From CAZDIO01 sp964505555 (lineage in GTDB: Bacteria > Bdellovibrionota_C > UBA2361 > SZUA-149 > CAZDIO01): a stretch of DNA of 64,000 bases. Position 1 is the first letter of the stretch. Each line of letters starts with the position of its first letter. The stretch covers positions 9,648-73,647 of the forward strand of contig CAZDIO010000130.1 in assembly GCA_964505555.1 (NCBI GenBank), given 5' to 3'. The notes under the pieces were generated by a model. It searched no databases. It worked only from the letters and a program-made list of their open reading frames with translations, and was not told the origin of the DNA. Both the position numbers and the translations under genes were made by a program. Positions 53,585 through 61,813 of this stretch are shown in pieces.

Positions 53585-54637
53585 ATGAATGATATCAAGT
53601 TGGAAAATTACCTTATTAGCAAACAACACAAGCCTTTTATTGTGGCCGAAATGTCAGGGAATCACAATCAATCGCTTGAGCGCGCAATAGCTATTATTGA
53701 AGCTGCTGCACAAGCTGGTGCACAGGCTATTAAACTTCAGACCTATACAGCAGAAACGCTTACTATTAATGCTTCTGGTGCAGCTTTTGAGATCAATGAT
53801 CCAAAATCTCTATGGAGCGGAAAGAATTTGTTTAAACTTTACAAAGAAGCATATACCCCATGGGAATGGCATGCGCCCCTTTTTGAACATGCGCGCAAAC
53901 TTGGGCTAGTTATCTTTAGTACTCCATTTGATGAAACAGCGGTAGATTTTCTTGAAAAATTGAATGTTTGTGCCTACAAAATCGCATCATTTGAAAACAA
54001 TCATTTCCCTTTACTAAAGAAAGTGGCTGCAACTGGAAAACCAGTTATCATGTCAACCGGTCTTTCTACTATTTCTGGTTTAGAAGCTGGAGTGAGAACT
54101 TTAAGAGAAGCCGGCTGTAAGAAGTTAATCCTCCTTAAATGTACAAGCACCTACCCGGCGTCACCTGAGAACTCTCATCTCCATACAATACCTCACCTTT
54201 CTCAATTATTTGATTGTCACGTCGGTCTTTCTGATCACACCTTGGGAATTGGCGTTGCTGTTGCTTCGGTAGCACTAGGAGTTCGGATTATCGAGAAACA
54301 TTTTACCTTAAAACGTGCTGATGGTGGAGTGGATAGTGCTTTCTCGATTGAACCAGAAGAGCTTCGATTATTGGTGACTGAAAGTGAACGTGCGTTTTTG
54401 GCCTTAGGCGACATCACCTATGGAATCCTTGAAGCGGAAAAGAAAAGTCTCGTATTTAAACGCTCCCTCTATGTGATTAAAGATATACAAAAAGGTGAGC
54501 CTTTTACCTCAAAAAATATTGGAATCATCAGGCCCGGTGATGGATTAGATACCACCTACTACGAATTGTTGTTAGGGCGCATCTCAAAACAGTCGATTAA
54601 AGAGGGTACCCCCTTGAGCCTAGATCACTTGCTATAA
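53585..54637 (+). CDS. pseI: pseudaminic acid synthase, PseI
   Basis: PseI condenses the free hexose intermediate with phosphoenolpyruvate to pseudaminic acid. The 350-residue protein is of the NeuB family: FIVAEMSGNHNQSLERAI at the N-terminus, AIKLQTYTAETLT, YKIASFENNHFPLL and GLSDHTLGIGVAVASVALG in the TIM barrel. A C-terminal SAF (antifreeze-like) domain spans about 290-350. IASFE, rather than IGS or VPS variants, and the flanking pseB/pseC/pseG favour PseI over NeuB or LegI. A GGAAAGGAG ribosome binding site precedes the ATG. Confidence 0.92.
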   Translation: MNDIKLENYLISKQHKPFIVAEMSGNHNQSLERAIAIIEAAAQAGAQAIKLQTYTAETLTINASGAAFEINDPKSLWSGKNLFKLYKEAYTPWEWHAPLFEHARKLGLVIFSTPFDETAVDFLEKLNVCAYKIASFENNHFPLLKKVAATGKPVIMSTGLSTISGLEAGVRTLREAGCKKLILLKCTSTYPASPENSHLHTIPHLSQLFDCHVGLSDHTLGIGVAVASVALGVRIIEKHFTLKRADGGVDSAFSIEPEELRLLVTESERAFLALGDITYGILEAEKKSLVFKRSLYVIKDIQKGEPFTSKNIGIIRPGDGLDTTYYELLLGRISKQSIKEGTPLSLDHLL

Positions 54638-54652
54638 AAGATTTTACTTTTT

Positions 54653-55351
54653 ATGGGCGATAACGAACCTGTAGAGTTTTTATTTGTCAGTTCAAAACAC
54701 TGGCACGATCAAATATTTGAGGCATTGACGAACCGACCCGGCGAGCGATGGATTCGTATTAAGAGTAAGGAGCTTTTCACAGCAAAAAATATCAGCAAAT
54801 ATCAACCGAATAAAATTTTTATCCCACATTGGTCATATATTATTCCTGCTGAGATCTTTGAACGATATGAGTGCATTGTATTTCATATGACGGATCTTCC
54901 TTATGGACGAGGGGGAAGTCCGTTACAAAATCTTATTTTGTCGGGAAAAGCCGAAACAAAGATCTCTGCGATTCAAGTAACGAAAGGAATTGATGAGGGA
55001 CCGATTTATTTAAAAAAACCGCTAAGCCTTGAAGGATCTGCTAAACAGATTTTTGAAAGGTCTGCGCTCATTATATTCGAAATGATCAGTGACATACTGA
55101 CTCACAAACCAACTCCGATCCCTCAGAAAGGTGAACCGGCTATCTTCAAAAGACGACAACCAAAAGAGGGGAATATTTCTGAACTCAATGATCTTCAAAA
55201 AGTTTATGACTACATAAGAATGTTAGATGCGGAGAGTTACCCTCCTGCTTTTATGGAAACGACCCACCTCCGTTTCGAATTTAGTAATGCCTCTTTTACA
55301 GAAAAAGAGATTACTGCCACTGTTCGAATTATGAAAAATAAAACGGGTTAA
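54653..55351 (+). CDS. standalone formyltransferase-family protein
   Basis: A 232-residue protein of the methionyl-tRNA-formyltransferase fold. The formyl-folate binding and active-site region FHMTDLPYGRGGSPLQNLI includes His78, and KGIDEGPIYL gives Asp114; the usual Asn two residues before the His is Val76. The C-terminal RMLDAESYPPAFMETTHLRF matches the sugar formyltransferase tail and resembles the end of the PseG fusion. It lies 15 nt after pseI. It may add a second N-formyl group to a sugar deacetylated by the PIG-L protein. Confidence 0.8.
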   Translation: MGDNEPVEFLFVSSKHWHDQIFEALTNRPGERWIRIKSKELFTAKNISKYQPNKIFIPHWSYIIPAEIFERYECIVFHMTDLPYGRGGSPLQNLILSGKAETKISAIQVTKGIDEGPIYLKKPLSLEGSAKQIFERSALIIFEMISDILTHKPTPIPQKGEPAIFKRRQPKEGNISELNDLQKVYDYIRMLDAESYPPAFMETTHLRFEFSNASFTEKEITATVRIMKNKTG

Positions 55352-55361
55352 CAACTTAGCA

Positions 55362-56564
55362 GTGATCGGCACGGCAAAACTTCTGGTTAAACGGCATCTA
55401 CCGGCAATCTTGGTCTCCGCTGTAATTATTGTTTGTTTTGCAACGCTTCCTCGTTGGAACTCTCATTATCCATCTTTGGGAACGATTGATTTTATACAGT
55501 ATTGGTCTTCCTTTCAATTATACCAAGAGGGAAAAAACTTTTATGATCCCACATTGCTTCTGCAAATAGAGCGGAGTGTCGGATATAATCAAAGTAAACC
55601 GATGATGATGTGGCTTGGACCCTGGGCAATGGTACTTTTGAAACCTATTCTTAGTGCTGACTTTAATTTAGCTACTCGATTATGGTTTATTCTTAATATA
55701 TTCTTTTGCCTTGGTGCGGGAGCGTTGACGTGGGCTGCCGTATCAGCCAAAGATAATCTACTTGTTTTTAGCCTTGTTGCGGCAATGATGTTTTTTCCAA
55801 CCTGGGCAACGCTTCAATATGGACAGATAAGCTTACTTGTTGCCTTTGGTGCTGCAGGTTTTTTTTGGGCACTGTCAACACGAAGATACTTTTTGGCAGG
55901 TTTATTTGCTGTTTTACTGACATTAAAGCCGCACTTATTTTATTTAGTTATTATTGTCTGTGCTTGGTGGATTATTTCAGAACGACAATGGAAGATCGTT
56001 TACTCGTTTTTTCTTTTTTTCGGTGTGCTGCTCTTGGTTACGTTTTTTGATTCGCCTCAGGCAATTTATTATTGGGTTGATAGTCTCGTTCATCCACCGG
56101 AGGGAGCAGTCAATACCTCACAATGGAAAGTTGCTACACTCGTGGGATTTGTTCGAGTGATGCTCGAGAAGTATTTTGATATTCATACCTTCATACCTTC
56201 ATTACTTATTCCAAGCGCTACAGCGATCTGCGTTCTTTGGTATCTGATTATTAGGCGTCCAACTATTGTGTGGGCTACTCTCTTTCCTCCACTGCTTTGC
56301 CTGTCGCTCGCTACTTCTTTTTATGGATGGATGTTTGATCAATCTCTGTTACTTATTCTGCAAATAGCGATTCTTGGCATCGTATTTGAAGATGGAATTT
56401 CTTCCAAGCGGAGATCGTTAATACTTCTTTCTCTTTTTATTCTGCAATGTGTTGCGTATATCCATTCCCATTTTGCACTCTATCTTCATGAATTGTTTTG
56501 GTTTCCACTGGTGATGCTCCTCATCTGGTGGTTTGCGCGCTGGGATCAAACAAAGCCTATTTAA
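55362..56564 (+). CDS. GT87-like (DUF2029) membrane glycosyltransferase
   Basis: A 400-residue membrane protein with about 10 helices; the start is GTG at 55362. The first loop GTIDFIQYWSSFQLYQEGKN has the Asp at the catalytic position of the GT87 group, and GQISLLVAFGAAGFFWAL and LLTLKPHLFYLV are typical later motifs. It is part of the plus-strand arm after the formyltransferase. It should use a polyprenyl-phosphate-linked sugar made by a GT2 enzyme such as the next gene. Confidence 0.75.
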   Translation: MIGTAKLLVKRHLPAILVSAVIIVCFATLPRWNSHYPSLGTIDFIQYWSSFQLYQEGKNFYDPTLLLQIERSVGYNQSKPMMMWLGPWAMVLLKPILSADFNLATRLWFILNIFFCLGAGALTWAAVSAKDNLLVFSLVAAMMFFPTWATLQYGQISLLVAFGAAGFFWALSTRRYFLAGLFAVLLTLKPHLFYLVIIVCAWWIISERQWKIVYSFFLFFGVLLLVTFFDSPQAIYYWVDSLVHPPEGAVNTSQWKVATLVGFVRVMLEKYFDIHTFIPSLLIPSATAICVLWYLIIRRPTIVWATLFPPLLCLSLATSFYGWMFDQSLLLILQIAILGIVFEDGISSKRRSLILLSLFILQCVAYIHSHFALYLHELFWFPLVMLLIWWFARWDQTKPI

Positions 56565-56573
56565 TGGGGAACG

Positions 56574-57320
56574 ATGCTCAATACGAAATCAATCGCTGTC
56601 GTTCTACCTGCTTACAACGCTTCAAAAACACTTGAAACAACGTTTCGTGGAATACCTCGTGACATAGTTGACTGGGTGATTCTCGTTGATGACAAGAGTG
56701 AAGATAATACTGCAGAAGTCGCAAGACGTCTTGCGATTGAAACCGTTGTTCATGAAAAGAACTTAGGATACGGCGGAAATCAAAAGACCTGCTATAAGAT
56801 TGCTTTATCAAAAGGAGCAGATATTGTGATTATGCTCCATCCAGACTACCAATACACTCCGCATCTTCTTACGGCGATGGCTGCGATGATTGCGTATGGA
56901 GAATATGATGCCTGTCTGGGTTCTCGAATTTTAGGAAAAGGTGCCCTTCGAGGTGGAATGCCTCGCTATAAGTATTTTTTCAATCGGGTTCTGACCTTAG
57001 TTCAGAATATTTTAATGAATCAAAAGTTTTCAGAGTATCACACAGGATATCGTGCTTTTCGTAGAGAGATTTTAGAAACACTTCCGCTTCAGGGAAATTC
57101 AGACAATTTTATTTTTGATAACGAGATCATCGCTCAGATGGTGTATTTTAATTATCGTGTTGGTGAAATAAGTTGTCCTACTTCATATACACCTGAGAGC
57201 TCTTCCATCAGACTGCTCCCAAGCATTCAATACGGCTTTGGAGTGCTTTGGGTAAGCCTTCAATATCTGTTTCAAAAGCTAGGCCTTTTCCAATTTTCTC
57301 TCTTCAAACGAGAGGTGTAA
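56574..57320 (+). CDS. family 2 glycosyltransferase, polyprenyl-phosphate sugar synthase-like
   Basis: A 248-residue GT2 protein resembling dolichyl-phosphate mannose synthase (DPM1/Ppm1-like). The N-terminal IAVVLPAYNASKTL and ILVDDKSEDNT bind the nucleotide sugar. MLHPDYQYTPHLL contains the DxD-type site, and GYGGNQKTCYKIAL is a family motif. It has no clear membrane anchor. It probably makes a lipid-linked sugar donor for the GT87-like transferases on both sides. Its stop overlaps the next start (TAATG). Confidence 0.85.
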   Translation: MLNTKSIAVVLPAYNASKTLETTFRGIPRDIVDWVILVDDKSEDNTAEVARRLAIETVVHEKNLGYGGNQKTCYKIALSKGADIVIMLHPDYQYTPHLLTAMAAMIAYGEYDACLGSRILGKGALRGGMPRYKYFFNRVLTLVQNILMNQKFSEYHTGYRAFRREILETLPLQGNSDNFIFDNEIIAQMVYFNYRVGEISCPTSYTPESSSIRLLPSIQYGFGVLWVSLQYLFQKLGLFQFSLFKREV

Positions 57321-58594
57321 TGCTAAAAATAGAGCCTCGTTTTGTCTTTCTACACTTAAAAAAAGCCTGTTTATTTCTTATTTTGTTTTTTGGTATCTTT
57401 TTTGTGCTCTTCCAATATTATTCGACCTCACTTTCTCTCTTACGAGTTGTTAATAATAAATTAATTATTTCAGATTTTGCCTACTATGTTCTTATCGTCA
57501 GAGCATTCTGGTTTGAAAATCTTGATAGTCTCTACAACGTGGCATCACATCAAGGAGTGCTTCAGAAAGCGACCGGAGAGCAGATTATGAGTGTGATGCC
57601 ACTTGCAATCTCTCCAATCTTTGCTGTCGTGCTGTTTCCATTTTCCTGGCTTGCAAAATACAGTATTGAAATGTCCCAAGCCGCATGGGGAAGTACCTCT
57701 CTTGTGATATTTATCGGTGCTGTAATAGATGTTTTTAACACTCTAAAGAAAAAAAGGAGGCTTCTTCATTATTGGTGGGCTCTCTTTATTCTGTGTTCAG
57801 TCGTATCTTTTGAATTTCTTTTTACTGTAGGGCTTGGCCAAACCTCAATTATGGCTACGTCATTATTTTTGTTTTTAGTTTTGTGCTTAGAAGATGAAAC
57901 TCAGCCGCTAAAGATGAGACAGATTCTTCTTATTGCTTTTATTCTTGCTTTAAAACCCACCTATCTTGTTCTTTTTCTAATGACGATGATTCTCTATAAA
58001 AAAATACGTGAAGTTGTTTTCGTGTTGGGATTTTTAGCAGTCGTTCTTCTCCTTCTTTGTATGAAGATGGGTTTTTTGTGGGGAGGGGAGTATGGGGAGA
58101 TGTTTCGTGCATTTAGTATGGACAACATCGAGCCTGTATATCTCTCAGCGTTTGGATTTGAAAAGATGATAATCTTTCGTAGTGTTGTCTCTTCTGTACT
58201 TGGAACAAAGAGTGGGATTGTTCTTTCCTACGGAGCTCTTAGTATTATTTGGGGGAGTCTTCTTGGGGGAGCTCTCTGGTATCCGTCATCATCTCTGCAA
58301 AGGTGGCGTTTAGCTTTTATTTCGGTTCTTTTTGGATCTTATCTTTTATTTGCTCCGTATGTAGGTACGTATGAAGATCTTCTTTTACTTGTTTTAGTGG
58401 CATCGTTCTTACTTCAGACTTCTGTGTATCGTGTAGGTTTCCAGACTCCGATGATAGAGTATCTGCTGATTGTTGTTAGTCTTATAGGAGTGTTTAATCA
58501 TCTCTTATTACTGCCTGTTATTTCATTGTTTATCTTTTGGATAATGAAGTGCGTGCTTGTGCTTGTTTGTGCAAGAGGAGCCGTTAATAGTTAG
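57320..58594 (+). CDS. GT87-like (DUF2029) membrane glycosyltransferase
   Basis: A protein of about 424 residues with about 10 membrane helices. The start is ATG at 57320, which overlaps the preceding stop in TAATG; a longer frame from 57248 is not needed. An early loop, ISDFAYYVLIVRAFWFEN, has the Asp typical of GT87, followed by GLGQTSIMATSLFLFLVL and LILALKPTYLVLFL. It ends the plus-strand arm of the locus, just before a palindromic repeat. Substrate unknown. Confidence 0.72.
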   Translation: MLKIEPRFVFLHLKKACLFLILFFGIFFVLFQYYSTSLSLLRVVNNKLIISDFAYYVLIVRAFWFENLDSLYNVASHQGVLQKATGEQIMSVMPLAISPIFAVVLFPFSWLAKYSIEMSQAAWGSTSLVIFIGAVIDVFNTLKKKRRLLHYWWALFILCSVVSFEFLFTVGLGQTSIMATSLFLFLVLCLEDETQPLKMRQILLIAFILALKPTYLVLFLMTMILYKKIREVVFVLGFLAVVLLLLCMKMGFLWGGEYGEMFRAFSMDNIEPVYLSAFGFEKMIIFRSVVSSVLGTKSGIVLSYGALSIIWGSLLGGALWYPSSSLQRWRLAFISVLFGSYLLFAPYVGTYEDLLLLVLVASFLLQTSVYRVGFQTPMIEYLLIVVSLIGVFNHLLLLPVISLFIFWIMKCVLVLVCARGAVNS

Positions 58595-58632
58595 TGTTAG
58601 TGATCTTTAGGCGTTTTATGAGATTTTTGAAA

Positions 58633-58750
58633 CTTTTTTTATTAAACCACAGAGGCACAGAGAAAATGGAAATAGAGATACTGCGTTATAAAAATTATCT
58701 CTTATTCCTTATCTCTGTGTCTCTGCACCTCTGTGGTTTAATAAAAAAAG
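58633..58750. repeat. palindromic ACCACAGAG repeat
   Basis: The left arm (about 58633-58663) reads a T-run, ATTAAACCACAGAGG and CACAGAGA. The right arm (about 58711-58750) is the inverse, with CTCTGTGGTTTAAT and an A-run. The loop is about 47 nt. The element fills most of the gap between the GT87-like gene and the pyrF 3' end, so it may stop transcription from both sides, though the T-run and A-run are part of the stem. It is related to 3783-3939. Confidence 0.85.
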
Positions 58751-58801
58751 CACTTCAGATTACAAAAAACTCCAATCAGGCGAGGAAAAAGAAAATACTA
58801 T

Positions 58802-59479
58802 TCAAGTGATTTCTAAATGGAGCTTCTTTACGGCGTTTGGTGGATCGTCTGATTCTGTGATCGGGCGACCAATGACAAGGTAGGAGGCTCCTTTTTCTAG
58901 AGCCTGTTTTGGAGTGTCTGTTCTTTTTTGGTCATCTTTTTCCTGATACCAAAGGGGGCGAATACCCGGAACGATTTTTAGAAGAGTGGAGCTGGTTTTT
59001 GAAAGGAGAGAGAGTTCCTCTGCAGAGCACACCAAGCCGTTTATTCCACTTTGTATCGCAAGGTCAGAAAGTGCGCTGACGGTTTGTTTTGTCGTTCGCT
59101 GATAGACCTCGTTTGTATCGCTATCGCTTAATGAAGTAAGTGCTGTTACGGCCAGGAGAGAAGCATTCCCTCTGTTTTTTACAGCCGCCTCCAGCATTGC
59201 TTTTCCTCCACTGGCATGAACGGTAATAAAATCAGCGCCAGCATCTCGAAGGCGTGCGACTCCGTTTGCTACGGTGTTTGGAATATCGTGAAGTTTTGGG
59301 TCAGCAAATACATTCCCATAACGCTTAAGCTCATGAATAATTTCAATCCCACATTCAAGAAGAAGATCGTTAACTTTAAACCCCCAAACACTTCCCTGAA
59401 GGAGGCGTGATAATTCAATTGCCTTTGCGCGAGACATATTATCAAGGGCAACAATAATGGGGCTTGAAGCAGTACTCAC
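58802..59479 (-). CDS. pyrF: orotidine 5'-phosphate decarboxylase
   Basis: PyrF decarboxylates OMP to UMP, the last step of the pathway. The 225-residue protein has the catalytic motif FADPKLHDIPNTV with Asp60, Lys62 and Asp65. GLVCSAEEL and VPGIRPL-type phosphate-binding motifs are seen later, ending in LVIGRPIT. It overlaps the pyrD stop by 4 nt and is the last gene of the pyrE-pyrD-pyrF unit. Confidence 0.96.
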   Translation of the reverse strand: MSTASSPIIVALDNMSRAKAIELSRLLQGSVWGFKVNDLLLECGIEIIHELKRYGNVFADPKLHDIPNTVANGVARLRDAGADFITVHASGGKAMLEAAVKNRGNASLLAVTALTSLSDSDTNEVYQRTTKQTVSALSDLAIQSGINGLVCSAEELSLLSKTSSTLLKIVPGIRPLWYQEKDDQKRTDTPKQALEKGASYLVIGRPITESDDPPNAVKKLHLEIT

Positions 59480-60573
59480 CGATGTTTTACTCCAATGATC
59501 TTCTTAATATCTGAAATGCCGTCTTTTTTTAAGAGCTTCACAAGCTCTTCGTTTATTTTTCTAGCAATGAAAGGACCTTCATAAATCATCCCTGTATAAA
59601 GCTCAAGTAATGATGCCCCCTCTTGAAGAAAGGCGTAGGCATCTTCGGCAGAAAAGATGCCACCAACTCCGATGATTGGCTTTTTGGTTAACCGATATAC
59701 CGCTCCAATCCGTACAAGGGCGTTTTTCTGAAGAGGAAAACCACTCAGCCCCCCAGCGCCAATCTTTTCTAATAACCCTGAATGAGAAAGTAATCCCTGA
59801 CGAGAGGTGCTCGTATTTACTAAGACATAGCCACTGACAGAGTGTTCTTCGCAAATACGAATTGATTCTTCAAGTTGAGAAAGCTCCGTGTCTGCAGAAA
59901 ACTTCACAAGAAGTGGGGTGTGCTTACTTTCATTGCGTCTAATAGCATCAAGGGCTCCTAAGAGTTGACGTAAGCTATCAGGCTCCTCAAATGTTTTACC
60001 ATCTTCTGTATTTGGACAACTTACGTTGAGAACGACAAAACGCGATCTGCTGTGTGCCCTTCGGTAGCATTCAACAATATCATCAATAGCTCCTTGATTG
60101 AGAAGGCGTGAGTCGTTTGTTTTTACAATGCTTGTTGCTACAAGAAGTGAAGAAGGGGCGTTTTGAAGTCGCCTGAGAACGATATCAACCCCATCATTGT
60201 TAAGTCCCATTCTATTAATAAGCGCGCGATCCTTTGGAAGTCGGAATAATCTTGGCTTTTTATTTCCCACGCAGGGTTTATTACTGAGAGAGCCTACCTC
60301 CACAAAAGAAAAACCAAACGCATCAAGAAGCGGAGAGAGAAGACCGTTTTTATCAAATCCGGCAGCAACTCCGATCGGATTTCTAAAATGTAAACCAAAG
60401 AGCTCATTTCCTAGCTCAGGAAAGTCCTTAGAGAAGAAACGTTTAATAAGTTTAGGAACTGGAGGGCAGGTTTGAAGAGCTCTTCCGAGAGAAAAAACAA
60501 AATGATGTGCGATTTCAGGGTCGAGTTGAAAGAGAAGTGGTCTTATAAAACGGTAGCAATTAATCGAACTCAT
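59476..60573 (-). CDS. pyrD: dihydroorotate dehydrogenase, quinone-type (class 2)
   Basis: PyrD oxidises dihydroorotate to orotate and passes electrons to quinone at the inner membrane. The 365-residue length and the N-terminal amphipathic extension (residues 1-50) fit class 2. FRNPIGVAAGFDKNG and FSFVEVGSLSNKP are class 2 motifs. The catalytic base position in LNVSCPNTEDG is Cys186, where the E. coli and human class 2 enzymes have Ser; class 1 enzymes use Cys. The protein is coupled to pyrE and pyrF by 4-nt overlaps. Confidence 0.93.
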   Translation of the reverse strand: MSSINCYRFIRPLLFQLDPEIAHHFVFSLGRALQTCPPVPKLIKRFFSKDFPELGNELFGLHFRNPIGVAAGFDKNGLLSPLLDAFGFSFVEVGSLSNKPCVGNKKPRLFRLPKDRALINRMGLNNDGVDIVLRRLQNAPSSLLVATSIVKTNDSRLLNQGAIDDIVECYRRAHSRSRFVVLNVSCPNTEDGKTFEEPDSLRQLLGALDAIRRNESKHTPLLVKFSADTELSQLEESIRICEEHSVSGYVLVNTSTSRQGLLSHSGLLEKIGAGGLSGFPLQKNALVRIGAVYRLTKKPIIGVGGIFSAEDAYAFLQEGASLLELYTGMIYEGPFIARKINEELVKLLKKDGISDIKKIIGVKHR

Positions 60574-61247
60574 CCTCCTAGGGTTTGTTTTTCAAATCCT
60601 CGCTTTGCCCCCCAACCAAAAGGATCCTCTCTCCACTCTTTTAGAGTTTCGATATTTTCTAATGGAAGATACTTCTCCTTACAGGCAACCTCAAGGAGGA
60701 GATCGTAATTAAGGATACTTTCAAACTGCACATTATTTGAGCGAAAAGCATCAAGTGCGTGAGAGAAATCATAACTAAAAATCGCCAAACAACCCAAAAC
60801 AACACCCCCAGCTTCTTGAATCGCGGTAATTGCCCGAAGGGAGCTTTCTCCTGTGGAGATGACATCCTCAATGACGATCACTTTATCCCCAGGACGAAGA
60901 ATACCTTCGATTTGGTTCTTCATCCCATGAGATTTTGATTTATCTCGGACATAAATAAACGGTTTTTGTAACTTATCAGCAAGTGTGGTCCCAGGACTAA
61001 TTCCCGCAGTGGCTGTTCCTGCAATAACCTCAATATCTGCTTTGTTTTGGGAGAGGAGAGAGGAAAATCCTTCCGATACTAAAAGTCTGTGGTTGTAGTT
61101 TCCCAAAAGGAGTCGGTTATCGTTGTAAATAGGCATTCGATATCCAGAAGCCCAGGTAAAGGGTTTATCAGGACTAAACTTCATCGCGCCAATTTTTAGA
61201 AGCACGAGAGCCAGTTGTTTTGGAATGGAATTTATATTTTCTGTCAT
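60570..61247 (-). CDS. pyrE: orotate phosphoribosyltransferase
   Basis: PyrE joins orotate and PRPP to OMP. The start chosen is ATG at 61247 (MTENINSIPKQLALVLLKIG); a longer frame to 61328 adds 27 residues unlike the family. The PRPP motif VIVIEDVISTGESSLRAI, the orotate-site segment FTWASGYRMPIY and the flexible loop KSHGMKNQIEG are present. It is first in the minus-strand pyrE-pyrD-pyrF unit and diverges from the type III secretion genes. No PyrR loop is seen upstream. Confidence 0.94.
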   Translation of the reverse strand: MTENINSIPKQLALVLLKIGAMKFSPDKPFTWASGYRMPIYNDNRLLLGNYNHRLLVSEGFSSLLSQNKADIEVIAGTATAGISPGTTLADKLQKPFIYVRDKSKSHGMKNQIEGILRPGDKVIVIEDVISTGESSLRAITAIQEAGGVVLGCLAIFSYDFSHALDAFRSNNVQFESILNYDLLLEVACKEKYLPLENIETLKEWREDPFGWGAKRGFEKQTLGG

Positions 61248-61441
61248 GGAGATCTTATCTATGGAAGATACTATGGGTATAAGAATTTTGCTACGAGCCT
61301 TTAGGCGGTAGCTTATGATTACCTCCACCCCCCAAACAAAAAAATAACAAAGATCTCATATACCTACGGAATTGGTCAGCAACCTGTTCGGTTGTTTCTA
61401 CGATTAAACATTTGAGAGCTAATAGTTTAGGGAGGGAGTCT

Positions 61442-61807
61442 ATGAAACCAATTCGTATCGAAGCGAGTGAACTAAGGGGTCTAGAAGGGCTAGAAAGACA
61501 GATTAAGCCGACTGTCCCAACCCAAGGTGCTAAATTTGATAAGATCCTTCAAACAACAAAAGGTGAACCTAATAAGGAGACACTTCTTGGTGGAGGTATT
61601 CAGTACCTTGAGAATGTTGTTGTTGAGTGGAGTCAAACGAGAAAGGAGTTTTCAAAGGCGATTGATGGAGTTTCACCCAAGTATCAACGATACTTAAATC
61701 TTCAGCTTGCCGTTAGTGATCTCCATTTACAAAGCGAAGTGATCTCAAAAGTTGGAGAAGCATTTTCTTCTACTATCCGTAAAGTTCAACAGATGGGTTC
61801 TAATTAG
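61442..61807 (+). CDS. SctI-like type III secretion inner rod protein
   Basis: The start is ATG at 61442 with a GGGAGGGAG ribosome binding site just upstream. The 121-residue protein ends in LQLAVSDLHLQSEVISKVGE followed by a Gln-Met-containing tail. This looks like the C-terminal helix of YscI/SctI inner rod proteins (LMLMQWSLIRITIQEELIAK in Yersinia). The FliE hallmark (QVRNKLVxAYQEIM) is absent. As the first gene before SctO- and SctR-like genes it fits an inner-rod role. Sequence similarity in this family is weak, so FliE-like remains possible. Confidence 0.6.
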   Translation: MKPIRIEASELRGLEGLERQIKPTVPTQGAKFDKILQTTKGEPNKETLLGGGIQYLENVVVEWSQTRKEFSKAIDGVSPKYQRYLNLQLAVSDLHLQSEVISKVGEAFSSTIRKVQQMGSN

Positions 61808-61813
61808 TGGCCA

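Noticed and set aside
57248..57319. Longer N-terminus for the GT87-like gene at 57320
   Set aside because: The extension overlaps the GT2 gene in another frame, while ATG 57320 sits in a TAATG overlap and begins just ahead of the first membrane helix.
58594..58809. A 71-residue plus-strand ORF after the GT87-like gene
   Set aside because: It mainly translates the palindromic CACAGAG repeat and has no protein-like conservation signal.
61248..61328. 27-residue N-terminal extension of pyrE
   Set aside because: PyrE proteins start close to the chosen ATG at 61247, and the extra residues do not resemble the family.
61442..61807. FliE assignment for the first export gene
   Set aside because: The FliE C-terminal hallmark is absent, and the last 40 residues look more like SctI; kept as an alternative only.
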